From Agapetus fuscipes (lineage: Eukaryota > Arthropoda > Insecta > Trichoptera > Glossosomatidae): a DNA stretch of 64,000 nucleotides. Positions 1 through 9,865 of this stretch are shown here, piece by piece. The stretch spans positions 1,240,001 to 1,304,000 of the forward strand of contig OX637342.1 of the NCBI GenBank assembly GCA_951799405.1. The letters are read 5' to 3'. Under the pieces are notes generated by a model that did no database searches, was not told the origin of the DNA, and was given only the letters and a program-made list of their open reading frames with translations. Numbering within the stretch: position 1 is the stretch's first letter; each line of letters begins with the position of its first letter. A program made the position numbers and the translations under genes.

Positions 1-1
1 G

Positions 2-769
2 AGCATACAGAATAAGTTGTTATTTAATATTAAAAAGTGCCAAGTCATGTCCTTCACTAGAGCAAAATGCCCTTTTATCCATGAATATCATATTGCCAAT
101 GAACTTGTAACTCGCGTAGGTACCGTTAGGGACTTGGGCGTTATCTTTGACATCCAACTTAACTTTCATACCCAAGTCAATAATGTAAGGGACAAAGCCT
201 ACCAGAGGTTGGGGTTTGTCATGCGTAATACTCAAATGATGTCGGCCATGGCCATTAGGACATTATACACTGCACTGGTACGAAGTGTCCTTGAAACTAA
301 TGCAGTAATCTGGGCTCCTCATGAGAGTAAATATATTCTTATGCTAGAGCAGGTACAAAAAATGTTTTTAAGAAAGTATTACAAATCAGTCTATGGATAT
401 TATCCCTACCTATATCCCACTGCATTCTTACAGGGACACCTCGGATTTGACTCCTTACTCCTGAGAAGGCAACTGGCACTTGCGAGATTCATCCTCAAAC
501 TTCTTAGGAGTGAGGTTGATTGTGTAGTGTTGAGTGACCGCTTCTTGACGCTCTATGTACCTGACTCATTTATCAGAGCCAGGTCACATAGGCTTTTTAA
601 TGTCACCGCGAGCCGAACCAATATTCTTCGCAATTCATTTGTTTCGCGAGCGCAAACGCTCATAAACGAATTGATGTCGTCCTCACCACATCTGGATATA
701 TTTAATACTAGAATGAATGGACTGATGTGTGAATGGAAGGTTCTGCTAGAAAGACGAATGTTAGAATAA
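2..769 (+). pseudogene. C-terminal part of a non-LTR retrotransposon polyprotein (Jockey/I-like), open to the left edge
   Basis: The frame is open from the window edge to a stop at 767-769, so the upstream part (endonuclease and reverse transcriptase core) lies outside the window. Near the start a KCQVMSFTR stretch resembles the segment just after the reverse transcriptase palm. It is followed by VRDLGVIFD, then LYTALVRSVLETNAVIW and VQKMFLRKYY, the pattern of the thumb and C-terminal region of insect Jockey/I-like non-LTR elements. The clade is not resolved by eye. About 255 codons are uninterrupted, so the copy is not very old. It encodes a retrotransposition enzyme, not a host function. 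Confidence 0.75.
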
Positions 770-904
770 TGCACTTATATTGTTTTGATTTCTTTTGCAT
801 AAAATATTGTTTATTTTTATAATACTTGTATTGCATTATAACTTTATGGTATCAACTGTCATGTTATATTGTTTCAATAAATAAATAAATAAATAAATAA
901 ATGT
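770..904 (+). mobile_element. 3' UTR and AAAT-repeat tail of the LINE at the left edge
   Basis: The AT-rich 3' UTR after the stop ends in about six AAAT units (879-902), the type of short-repeat tail left by target-primed reverse transcription. This marks the true 3' end of the element. Confidence 0.6.
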
Positions 905-1120
905 CTCCCTCTACCAGGTGAGGGTGAAGGGATGAGAATCATTATGCAAGAACAGTGACGTGCAACTAAGATTTAATTTCATCGAAACGCACTGTTACGA
1001 TTAACTTCCGCATTCAAAGCATCGCCATCTCTATTTATAGGTGAATAAGGACTACTCTGGCACGCGCCAGACCATGCGAGAATCTTCCTGATTAGAAGCT
1101 TCGAGCGAACACTAGTACTA

Positions 1121-1367
1121 TAATCTACATATAATCTAAGTTGCAAGAATATATTCCTTTAAAGCTCTCAGATGTATGCCCACAAACAAACACGTGTAGT
1201 TCGCGCTTACAAATGCTGATCGTGTACTTATAAATACAATTCAAACCTCAAATGAACATAAGCCCTGCAACTCTTGCCGACATTCCCTGAAACAGGGGTG
1301 ACATTAGCAAAGTAAACCATTTTTTACAGTATGGGTGGTCAGCCTCATACCAACCTATAAGTCAAGG
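1121..1367 (-). mobile_element. Rep-1 copy, near full length
   Basis: The minus strand starts with CCTTGACTTATAGGTTGG at 1367 and ends with AACTTAGATTATA near 1131. It contains the shared inner features of the family: a TGGTTCACTTTGC-like box, a small hairpin of CCTG/CAGG type, and GTAAGCGCGAAC. It belongs to the subfamily ending TCTGAGAGCTTTAAA. It lies about 70 bp from a LINE-B fragment. Confidence 0.85.
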
Positions 1368-1435
1368 AGTGTAGTACAATCATCCAAATACCCATGTGTA
1401 GAGCCACAATCACACAAATATCGGTGTTACGGCCG

Positions 1436-1515
1436 AGGGAGTCATAACCTTCCTCATACAGGCGCTTCTTTTATTATGACTCTGGATATTACATTCATTA
1501 TAGATATCTTTGAAA
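1436..1515 (-). mobile_element. LINE-B C-terminal fragment
   Basis: On the minus strand this matches the LINE-B segment around the NKRR..CMKKVMT residues (compare 4411-4470). It is short, interrupted, and contains no usable frame. With the Rep-1 copy next to it, it is another instance of LINE-B sequence close to the 5' side of Rep-1. Confidence 0.6.
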
Positions 1516-1974
1516 GTAGGATGTTATACTAAAGTTAGTAAATTTTAAACTTAGCTTAATACAAAGTAAGTGCATAGCTTAAACCTTAAACTACCCCACT
1601 GGTTATTCAGGAAGGTAAAGTGTCAGACGGGTCAGGTCAAAGCTTTCAATTAAGAGGCTTAAATATTCAGTCGTTCTTGTGTCGCCGAGACTGCGGCCGC
1701 CTCCTGTGGATGTTGGTAGACCGCCCAACACGGATGAGTCCTCCAGTCTCACCCAGATCGGAATCTCACTTGGGATTTCCCCCGTTCCCTTTGGAACAGA
1801 TAAGACGGGCTGGGAGTTATGGAAATGGTTTTTGCGTGAAATGCTTCACTCAGACGCAAGGACATTAGAACGATTGGATAGTTTCAAATTACATATTGAT
1901 TTAAATAAAATAATTTGAATTAAAGCAAACGTAGTTAAAATTCACTTTTATTATTTGAAAGAGTAATGATAATA
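1516..1974. other. Unassigned AT-rich DNA
   Basis: Two overlapping small frames (1620-1868 and 1679-1918) show no recognisable domain or coding bias. 1620-1860 is somewhat more GC-rich than its surroundings. I see no gene here. Confidence 0.4.
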
Positions 1975-2029
1975 TAAGGATTATTTATATGATTAGCGCC
2001 GTTTTTGTGTGAATCACACCTCAAGAGCC
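1975..2029 (-). mobile_element. Detached 3' tail of the LINE-2/SINE-A type
   Basis: The minus strand reads GGGCTCTTGAGGTGTGA, then CACACAAAAACGGCGCT, the conserved 3' end common to LINE-2 and SINE-A. Nothing of either body is present, so this is an extreme 5' truncation. Confidence 0.7.
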
Positions 2030-2104
2030 CATTAAAATAACTATGTATAATTCAACCAAACGTATGTAAAATTATTTTTTTGTTTACTTGTAATTTTGCG
2101 TATA

Positions 2105-2180
2105 GGTACACACGATGCATGTGTACAAATCTCAAATGAACTTGAATCCTGCAACTTTTACTTCCCTTCCCTTAGAGAAC
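2105..2180 (-). mobile_element. Degraded Rep-1 fragment
   Basis: The stretch matching TCTCAAATGAAC..CCTGCAACTTTTAC is recognisable as the middle of Rep-1. Both ends are lost. Confidence 0.5.
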
Positions 2181-2194
2181 TTAGAACAAGATAA

Positions 2195-2365
2195 GATAAT
2201 GGTGACATCGCAAGCGCTCGAAGAAATAAATCAACTTTGTGAAGAAAAACTTTCTTTTTTATAAATATTTAAAAATATAAATGGTTAAACATTGTTTTAA
2301 TTCACTTTATTTTATTTGTTTATGCTCGAATATTTTCGCCTAATGAGGCATCTTCAAGAGCAGAA
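2195..2365 (-). repeat. Rep-2 repeat with hammerhead-like motif
   Basis: This shares a long AT-rich block (AAATATTTAAAAATATAAAT region) with 62370-62450 and, reversed, with 21640-21790. On the minus strand 2324-2360 reads GAAGATGCCTCATTAGGCGA followed by AAA, which forms a GCCT/AGGC stem followed by GAAA. See the findings for the ribozyme question. Confidence 0.55.
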
Positions 2366-3189
2366 TGGTTAACTTTCTTTTTTATTTTTACATTAGATAT
2401 TAATGATAAAAAAAAAAACATTATTTTAAGCTTAAAATTATCCAGAAAGCTTCAATTTTCATGCAACGTTCAGTATACAGTTTCTTATACCGTTGAAAAT
2501 ACTTTACTCGGAAAACGAGTATTTTTTTAATGAAGCGAATCTACGAATATATTTACGTATTTTTTTGCCTTCCACTGCAGTCTTGCATGTCGCAAGGTAC
2601 TTCTAGTATTTACTTAGACCAGCCCATTCACTAGCGCACTATATTCAACTATTCACTATTCTGCTCTAGCTGACCTTTTCCGCCTTTACCTTCCACCCTA
2701 TTTCACCGGGCAACCACTTTTTCGTACCACATTTTTACGACGCTTATTAAAGCTTTTTCACCTCTAATTTAGCAGAGTCTATGTAAAAGAAAATAATATT
2801 TAATATAACCCTCGTTTAAAGGGTGGTAAGATTTTTCAGGTTGTAAAGTTTGTATTAAATTTCCCAAAGGATAAGAAAAAATACAACCCTTTTTATTTTA
2901 TATCCTACTCAAACAATATTACTTAAGGGTTATATAATAAGTGACCACATAAACATTGCTTCTACTTATATTACAAAAAACAAAAATAAATTTGTAGTTA
3001 ATTAAAAAAATAACAATGAGGGGGTGTTTTTTCTACAACAGCATAGCGATTTTTTATACTGAATGAAAAGGACGCACTTAAGTCAATTGTGTGGGTAGTT
3101 TGTATCAGCTTAATGTCACTTATGCAAACGTTGAAAATAACGGGCCTAAGAAATCAAAACATTAGTGTAAGGACACTATAATAATAATA
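2366..3189. other. Unassigned AT-rich DNA
   Basis: No frame above about 60 codons with any recognisable content, and no clear repeat. A short ATA microsatellite lies at 3178-3192 next to the following Rep-1 copy. Confidence 0.4.
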
Positions 3190-3388
3190 ATAATCTATAA
3201 TCTAAGTTGCAAGGATATATTCATTGAAAGCTCTCAGATGTATGCCCACAAACAAACACGTGTAGTTCGCGCTTACAAATGCTGATTGTGTACTTACAAA
3301 TAAAATTCAAACCTCAAATGAACATAAGCCCCACAACTTTTGCCGACCTTCCCTGAAACAGGGGTGACACTGGCAAAGTGAACCATTT
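3190..3388 (-). mobile_element. Rep-1 copy lacking its 5' head
   Basis: The 3' end (AATCTAAGTTGCAAGG on the plus strand) and body are intact up to GTGAACCATTT, where the match stops. The sequence after about 3400 is LINE-B. Confidence 0.8.
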
Positions 3389-3402
3389 ATCAACATTTAT
3401 CA

Positions 3403-3972
3403 CATCACAGAGATGATGAAAGTATGAATTATGAATTTAAAATTAATGGAATAAATGTTGATGTCGTATATAAGTTTGTATACCTGGGAAGTAAGTTTGA
3501 AAAAGATGGAAGAATGACCGGTGAATTTGAAAGAAGAATAATGAAAGGCAGGTGCGTACTGGGTGCTACCGCTAGCATCGCCAGGAACCAGAATCTTTCA
3601 AAGAATGTTCGACTGGCGGTGCACGGTGGTATACTAGTGCCCACTCTGATGTATGGAAGTGAAGCCTGGACGCTGAGTGAAAGTGAGATTAGTAAAGTCC
3701 ATACAGTGGAAATGGACTACTTAAGAAGTATGATTGGTAAAAGACGGAGTGATAGGGTGAGTAATGATTTTGTTAGAGAGGAATGTGGTGTAAGAGAAAG
3801 TGTGAAAGTAAAGATTAAAAGAAGTATACTTAGATGGTTTGGACATTTGGAGAGAATGAATGAGGAAAGACTGACGAAGAAAGTATATGCTGCAAGAATT
3901 GATGGATATCGTGGAAGAGGAAGACCGAGAAAGGTATGGATGGACCAAATTTTCGAAATAGCGAGTGAATGG
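3403..3972 (+). pseudogene. LINE-B C-terminal region, first half of a split copy
   Basis: Encodes REDDESMNYEF.., VYKFVYLGSKFEKDGR, ILVPTLMYGSEAWT, LRWFGHLERM and GRGRPRKVWMDQI in one uninterrupted frame. This is the region after the reverse transcriptase of RTE-like non-LTR elements, and it is clearly related to residues about 545-730 of the LINE-A protein at 23011-25329. The frame breaks at EWDI (3972), where a second element is inserted. It resumes in frame-compatible form at 4604 (QSHNKRRACMKKV..). The copy is 5' truncated and split, so it is not functional. Confidence 0.8.
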
Positions 3973-4603
3973 GATATCTATAATCTATAATCTAAGTTGC
4001 AAGGATATATTCATTTAAAGCTCTCAGATGTATGCCCACAAACCAACAAGTGTAGTTCGCGCTTACAAATGCTGAATGTGTACTTACAAATAAAATCCAA
4101 ACCTCAAATGAACATAAGCCCCACAACTTTTGCCGACCTTCCCTGAAACAGGGGTGACATTGGCAAAGTGAACCATTTTTTACAGTATGGGTGGTCAGCC
4201 TCATACCAACCTATAAGTCAAGGAATATGAATAATAAATTACATTTAAATATAAAAAAGAACAAAACCTTACACAGAAATCTATACAAAAAAAGTCAAAA
4301 ATTTCCTATGCAAAAAATGTAGCAAATGAATACACCAACATTAGAAATCAACATTGCAGATTAGCCGCCACTTCTTCCTGTCCTTGCATACTTCTTTCAT
4401 TTCATCCAGAGTCATAACCTTTTTCATACAAGTCCTCCTTTTATTATGACTCTGGATATCCCATTCATTCGCTATTTCAGAGATTTGATCCTTCCATACT
4501 TTTCTCGGTCTTTCTCTACCACGACATCCATCTATTCTAGCAACATATACTTTCTTCGTCAATCTTTCATCACTCATTCTCTCCAAATGCCCGAACCATC
4601 TAT
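3973..4603 (-). mobile_element. LINE-B 3' end plus Rep-1, inserted antisense into another LINE-B
   Basis: Read on the minus strand, it starts at RWFGHLERM (4602), continues through EWDIQSHNKRRTCMKKVMT..KKWRLICNVDF to a stop at 4341, and then enters an AT-rich 3' UTR. It ends with a complete Rep-1 (4225-3977) and its TATAATC-type tail. On both sides the plus-strand host LINE-B continues, with TATC at both junctions. The whole block is therefore one insertion of a 5'-truncated LINE-B transcript whose 3' end is Rep-1. Confidence 0.75.
3977..4225 (-). mobile_element. Rep-1, full length, as 3' end of an inserted LINE-B
   Basis: All Rep-1 landmarks are present, from CCTTGACTTATAGG (minus, at 4225) to the AACTTAGATTATAGATTATA tail. 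It directly follows the LINE-B 3' UTR on the same strand. Confidence 0.85.
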
Positions 4604-4836
4604 CCAGAGTCATAATAAAAGGAGAGCTTGTATGAAAAAGGTTATGACTCTGGATGAAATGAAAAAAGTATGCAAGGACAGGAAGAAGTGGCGGCTAATC
4701 AGCAATGCTGATTTGTAATGTTGGTTTATTAGTTTGCTACATTTTATTGCATAAGAAATTTTTGACTTTTTTTGTATAGATTTCTTTTTAAGGTTTTGTT
4801 ATTTTTTATATTTAAATGTAATTTATTATTCATATT
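4604..4836 (+). pseudogene. LINE-B C-terminus and 3' UTR, second half of the split copy
   Basis: QSHNKRRACMKKVMTLDEMKKVCKDRKKWRLISNADL followed by a stop at 4716-4718, then an AT-rich UTR nearly identical (inverted) to 4226-4340. It continues the frame broken at 3972. A run KVCKDRKKWR is shared with the LINE-A C-terminus. Confidence 0.75.
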
Positions 4837-4893
4837 CCTTGACTTATAGGTTGGTATGAGACTGACCACCCATACTGTAAAAAATGGTTCACT
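4837..4893 (+). mobile_element. Rep-1 5' head, cut off by an MITE
   Basis: CCTTGACTTATAGGTTGG through AAAAAATGGTTCACT follows the LINE-B UTR directly and stops at the beginning of an M3 element. This is the second case here of Rep-1 lying at the LINE-B 3' end. Confidence 0.8.
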
Positions 4894-4900
4894 TATTATG

Positions 4901-5092
4901 GCATATGATTTTTATGAATAGTTGTTTGTTTTAAAGCTTTTGAATGGCATTTTAATTATTTCCAAGATTTGAGGGCGTGGCCTCATACTTCGGTAATGTT
5001 CGGTTTTAGTTAACTCGAGATTGAGTATTTTGAATGAAAGTTCAAGTAATAGTTAACTAAAATATTACTACAGTTCAATATACCGGCCCTAA
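4901..5092 (+). mobile_element. M3 (Harbinger-like) MITE, right half
   Basis: Collinear with 55265-55457. It ends with TTCAATATACCGG(C)CC next to TAA. The left half, including the left inverted repeat, is missing. Confidence 0.75.
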
Positions 5093-5505
5093 GGGGACGA
5101 CTAGAGAAAGCAAAAATCGATGGGAGAGAATATTCAGGACGCGTTGTGGATGTTAAAAAACAACTTAAACTTTCAGTCGGCGACTTTGCTTGAAATTTAT
5201 GAGAGAATAATTGAGTGTTGGGACGTCGCGACGCTATACCGCATCGTGCGTCCCTTTCTAGCACCTAACATTAGGGACCATTAAAATCACATGTTTTACT
5301 GGCAGAATATGTGCCATCTCGCTCACTTAGTCCATGTATAATATGATTAAGGATATGCTGAAAACCACATACCTACATATATTTGAAGGAAAATGTTTAA
5401 TTAAGGGCTCACATTAGAAGGTTCACCTACCATTCACATTACAGTCGTGTGATTATTATGCGTGCTCTATATTGTTATGAGTTTTCCAAGTATAAAACCG
5501 TGTCA
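5093..5505. other. Unassigned DNA
   Basis: A minus-strand frame at 5010-5264 partly overlaps the M3 fragment and has no recognisable domain. Nothing else is evident. Confidence 0.35.
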
Positions 5506-5509
5506 AGAC

Positions 5510-6290
5510 AAATCAGTAAAAGATAGGTCGTTTGCAGACAGCTCGTTCATTGACAAATCAGTCACACGACTTATTGGTCAACGACATTTCAGTCACAGAA
5601 AACTTGGCCACAGATAATCCATCCACAGACACATCGGTCACGGACAATTTGTTCACACGACAGTTCGTTTTTAAGACTGTTCCGTCAATGATATTTCGGT
5701 CACATTTAATATAGCTTCATCATATACAACTTGCGTACACGAAAAAACCTTTTGTATGTAATTTTATTGAATGATAAAATGTAATTTGTTGTGCATGTTC
5801 CTTGACTTATAGGTTGGTATGCGGCTGAACCTCCATGCTGTAGAAAATGGTTCACTTAGCCAATGTCACCCCTGTTTCAGGGAAGTACGGCAAGAGTTGC
5901 AGAGTGTATGTCCATTTGAGATTTGGGTTTTTATGTTGTAGGTTCACATGCGGCATGTGCAAGCGCGAACCAGTACGTTTCAGCTTGTGAAAATGCATGT
6001 AATGTTAATCCCCAATGCTACATATCTTTGAAACTTAAAATAGATTAGACTAGATTATATGATGAAGCTGTCTATTGTCCGTATATTGTTTGTGAACGAA
6101 ATGTCGTTGAACCAAAAGTCATGTGGACGAAATGACCTGTGACCGCATTGTCCGTGATGGATGCGTCTGTCGCCGAAATGTCGTAGATCAAAAAGTCGTT
6201 TGTACGAACTTTTGTGTGACCGATTCGTCCATGACCAAACTGTGTGTTGGCAAATTTTCTGTGACTGATTTTTCATGAAACCGCATACGA
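5510..6290. mobile_element. Foldback element of degenerate short tandem repeats, split by Rep-1
   Basis: The left block (about 5510-5715) is built of degenerate 15-24 bp units around TCGGTCACGGACAATTTG, CACACGAC and CATTTC. The right block (6060-6275) is made of the reverse complement of the same words (TGTCCGT, GACGAAATG, TGTGACCG). The two blocks form the arms of an inverted structure, and Rep-1 (5800-6057) lies between them. No transposase is present. Confidence 0.65.
5800..6057 (+). mobile_element. Rep-1 copy, GCGGCTG subfamily
   Basis: Full length, ending AACTTAAAATAGATTAGACTAG. About 30 bp upstream (AAATGTAATTTGTTGTGCAT) resemble the end of the LINE-B UTR at 4815-4836, so this copy probably extends into LINE-B-like sequence. 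Confidence 0.85.
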
Positions 6291-6900
6291 CAAAAGTAAC
6301 TAATAATCACAACAATTTCATAATTTTTGCTTTGAAAGACACAATTAATTTTGCACGATCATCGATTTCCTACAACTTTGTTGCAAGGCCTGTTGAGCTG
6401 CCACGACTTCAAACTTTTTATTGAAGTATATGTAAGTATCGACTGCTTCGATCCACGCTTTGAGCAAATAGATTTCAGTACTTGTAATGACCGTGATCAA
6501 TTCCTTAAGAATAAACCATTGTATACATCAAAAATGTATCTAAACCAAAACTGTTCCCCTAGCGAAAGTTTAAGCACCCATGTATTTTTTGTTAAACGCT
6601 TTGCTTGAGTTAATGTGATATGATTGGGATGACCCAGGTAGGTTTTCTGTTCTTGGGTGGTACGACGATTTATCTTGGAAGGGCTTCGTCTATAAAACTT
6701 AATTAAATAATTGCAGGCTTGTTTGTCCCTACGAACCCTTTACTTTTGGCTTGAGAAACAAAGGGCTAGTTGTTGTAGGTTATTGTCGACGTAATCATTT
6801 CAAAATCATGTCCATTTTTTATTTTTGTAGTATTTGATTTTGAAGGGTTCCAGTTGAGGGTCTAAAAATGATTTAGAGGTTATAAAAAAAGAAACAAAAC
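6291..6900. other. Unassigned DNA
   Basis: A frame at 6351-6608 (85 codons) has no recognisable domain. No repeat was identified by eye. Confidence 0.35.
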
Positions 6901-6905
6901 GTCAA

Positions 6906-7022
6906 AGAGATAGAGTTAAGAATGAATGGGAGAGCAAAATATAAGCTACAAAAGAATGTGATGAGATGGATTGGGCATGAATCTTAAATGTAATATATAT
7001 TTGCAACTTAAATTATAGATTA
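6906..7022 (+). mobile_element. LINE-A/Rep-1 chimera
   Basis: 6906-6980 matches the LINE-A segment around VRNEW..VQKNVMRWFGH (compare 24980-25077). At GGGCATG the match switches to the last roughly 45 bp of Rep-1 (GAATCTTAAATG..TTGCAACTTAAATTATAGATT). GGGCATG occurs in both parents at this point, which is what a template switch during reverse transcription would leave. Confidence 0.65.
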
Positions 7023-7536
7023 TCATATGAAATCTTTTATGTAGGTTGATGGTTTAAGCGTACAATTTATTTTCTATTAATATAGTTTTTTAGTTGCGTT
7101 TTTAGGTGCAATACTCCGTGTCTTTGGTATTTTATAAAGATGGAGAAGAACGTTATAACTTTGTAAGTACGTACAGGGTACAATAAACATGAAAGATTAC
7201 GTCCGAGTAAACAAACACTAGAACTGCAGCTTTTATAGGAGAGCACTAAAACAATTACAATCTTCGAAATTCGCTACAGAACTGCGGCCATTAAAAACCA
7301 GCGCAGTGGAGGGATTGCATGTGTGAGGGATGCAGCAAATAATTTACGTAAAATTTTTTTATTTTTATGATACATATTATACTACTCCAAGGTCTGTTTA
7401 TCTATTATTTTTTACCCAAATTACAATAATGATTGTTAATCGTTTTTCTTTCATTTTTAAATTTTGCTTCGATGTTTTATTTCATGAACAGATACCAGAT
7501 ATTCATAAAAACTCAATTTGTGTTTTATACTCTCCT
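7023..7536. other. Unassigned AT-rich DNA
   Basis: Only a low-complexity F/Y-rich frame (7330-7539). No gene or repeat recognised. Confidence 0.35.
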
Positions 7537-7607
7537 TAGTTCTTGCTTGTCTTACTCGTATGTCGATGAGAGGTAATTTTTACATGAGCAATGCTTGTGT
7601 CCGGAAA
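7537..7607 (+). mobile_element. M2 MITE, left-end fragment
   Basis: Resembles the left subterminal part of M2 (TTGCTTGTCTTA, GAGAGGTAATTTTTACATGA, GCAATGCTTGTGT). The outermost CGTCC is not recognisable. Confidence 0.5.
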
Positions 7608-7691
7608 CTATAGTTCCTACAGATCCCAGAGTTCAACTCTCCTGCGGTGGAAGTCTCGACAAACGTTGGTAGATCTTACCGTATCTTTTTG

Positions 7692-7797
7692 AAGATAGGA
7701 TAAAATAAAATATGGCGGTGTATCAACAGCTGATACATTTAATATTGAACAACAATCAGCTGTTCAGGCACCACCATGTCTTATTCCGTTCTATCTT
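7692..7797. mobile_element. Short foldback element with 43-bp imperfect inverted arms
   Basis: The left arm (7692-7734: AAGATAGGATAAAATAAAAT.., ending CAGCTGAT) is the imperfect inverse of the right arm (7755-7797: ATCAGCTGTT.. ending TCTATCTT). A 20-bp loop separates them. No coding capacity. Confidence 0.65.
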
Positions 7798-7919
7798 TAA
7801 AAATAGTTCTCAGACAATGGAGTCTGCTAACTTCAACTGACTCTTCTATACTTACTAAGCCATAGTAAAATTGGTCAACATGTTCATACATATAGTGTGG
7901 TATCGTTATATTTTTGGGG

Positions 7920-8450
7920 TTTCTGAAGTTTTTTTTTTAATTTGAAATCCATCTATTGTGAGGTTATGATGTAAGCGGCGTCCAATAGGGTGCTGTAGGC
8001 GACTTGTGGCCTGTGCAGACCAGTTGTCCACAGTTTACGACCCTAATTGCGGTATTTGCATAGTCACGATCGCCATTCCAGCAATCACCTACTCCGCGGA
8101 TCATTATATACCTACCTACCATGCCATACTACACATAACAAGGTGCACGTCACTCCATTACGTGGAGGTGGGGCTGGGCGCAGGGACCACCCCCATTGTA
8201 AAAAACTATAGGTTCTTAAACTGTCAATGGGTTAACGCCCTCTTCACAAGACAAACAGAATACAAACGATAAAGAATTAAAAAAAAATACAATATGGCAG
8301 GTATGAAACAAAAAATATTGCTTTTATGGCTGAGCTTGTTAGATTAGATTCCCAATACCTTCACTGTGCGGAAACTTTGACCGCAGGGTCAGGATTACGG
8401 ATGGCTTTCAATTGATCATTTTTCTTAATTTATTTCGTAAAATGTTGTCT
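7920..8450. other. Unassigned DNA with moderate GC
   Basis: A frame at 8006-8272 (88 codons) is rich in C, H, T and I and has no recognised family. It could be chance. Nothing else is seen. Confidence 0.3.
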
Positions 8451-8465
8451 TAACTCTTCATTGAC

Positions 8466-8840
8466 AATGAATCCGGTAGATGGCTCAGTTGTAAGAAAGC
8501 TTGCATTCAATGTCAGTGAGTTAGAGTTCAATCGCCACCAAAGGTTGTCAGACATGTCAGACAGACCCCTCACCACACACAAGAGCTTTGACTCTTTTTG
8601 GTGAGGTATAGCATATAAAACAATTGAATTATTATGTAGTAGAAATAAGTTTCAAAAAAAAAAAAAAAAATGATTTCCGAAAGGAATTTTTATTTCAAAT
8701 CAAGCTGTTAACACAAAGTTGGCTTCCTTGTAGTTGTAAATAAATAGGTTTATTTAGCATAATGCGACCTGTCCGCGGATAACGCGGCAAGAAGTTGTAC
8801 TATTTGTGCTTCCTAGCTGTTATTTTTAAGTCAGAGTTTT
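8466..8840 (+). mobile_element. Decayed SINE-B-like element
   Basis: 8468-8545 shows a tRNA-like head (GGTAGATGGCTCAGTTGTAA, then GTTCAATCGCC). 8760-8815 matches the SINE-B 3' part (CGACC..CGGATAACGCGGCAAGAAGTTG). The body between has diverged or been replaced and contains a poly(A)-like run at 8655. Confidence 0.5.
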
Positions 8841-8892
8841 TCATGTTCACTAAGGTGAAATACAATAAGATTCAAGTGAAAATTTAAAAAAA

Positions 8893-8965
8893 CCTTGAGA
8901 GTTGAACCCAAGCCTTCCACTCAGACAGCAAACGCTCAACCATTTCAAACTATCAACCGGACTAT
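8893..8965 (-). mobile_element. tRNA-like SINE head fragment
   Basis: The plus strand carries GAGAGTTGAACCCAAGCC and, about 50 bp on, TATCAACCGGACT. In reverse these are the B-box and A-box regions of a SINE-B-like head. Confidence 0.45.
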
Positions 8966-8969
8966 AAAA

Positions 8970-9570
8970 ACTCAAATTTCTTCTAAAACCTCCAACGCCT
9001 CTTTATAAAAGCAAAAACGCATTCTCTTGGGCGTTATTGACCTTTTTGAGAATCTATGGTATAAACTAAAATTAAAAAAAAAAAAACCCCCAACGGAAAA
9101 AATCTTGAACCCGCCCTGTATTTTATTTGTATGTGAACATTTCAATGATATAATTTCCATTGTTTTTTTATTCGTGATATCCTGGGCGGGATCCAGGGAT
9201 CAGGTCACATGGGAATGACCTTCTTCTTTTTGGGGCAATTTAGACTAAGGATGTAAGAACTTTATTCTTGAATCTGGATTGATGTTTTTATTTATGAGGG
9301 TATTCTTTTACATTTAATAATTATGTATGAACCTGGATGTTTTTATTTCATCTAAATATAATAACATACGTACAAAAAATCAATTTTATGATGTTTTTTT
9401 TTGTATTTTTACGAATAGAAGGAACTTAATGCAGCCTGTTTTTGTTTTGATTTAAGATTTTCGGGTAAACTGGTATTTATTAGCTTACTTTATTCAGTTT
9501 TTTAATAAAAAAAAACAAACTGTTTATCTCTCAATAATGTACGTTACAACAATATATTTAGATTTATATT
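8970..9570. other. Unassigned AT-rich DNA
   Basis: No coherent frame. Several A or T homopolymer runs. No recognised repeat. Confidence 0.35.
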
Positions 9571-9579
9571 TAATGAACG

Positions 9580-9769
9580 TTCACAAGTAGACATGTGTAA
9601 GGGAACGCTTAGACAGCTTTACAAAATAAAATACAACATACCTCTAATGAACATAAACCAGGCAACTTCTGCCGCCTAACCCTGAAAGAGATGTACAATA
9701 ATTGGTAGAAATGAACCATTTTTTTGTACCATGGAAGGTAAGCCTCATACCAACCTTAGTTGAGGAACT
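9580..9769 (-). mobile_element. Degraded Rep-1 copy
   Basis: Recognisable by CCTCTAATGAACATAAACC, GAACCATTTTTTTGTACCAT and CCTCATACCAACC. The hairpin region is altered. Confidence 0.65.
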
Positions 9770-9826
9770 AGCCCTTTGGCATGGAACGTTAACATTCTAT
9801 CAACTGAGCTATCGACCGGACAATAT
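9770..9826 (-). mobile_element. SINE-B head fragment
   Basis: The plus strand reads CAACTGAGCTATCGACCGG, the inverse of the SINE-B A-box region, preceded by CTTTGGCATGGAA. The B box is lost. Confidence 0.55.
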
Positions 9827-9865
9827 CAACTGTAATTCACAACTTAAGAACATAGCTATCACAAA

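Noticed and set aside
1620..1918. Host exon from two overlapping frames of about 80 codons
   Set aside because: Neither frame has recognisable content or convincing splice borders, and both are equally open.
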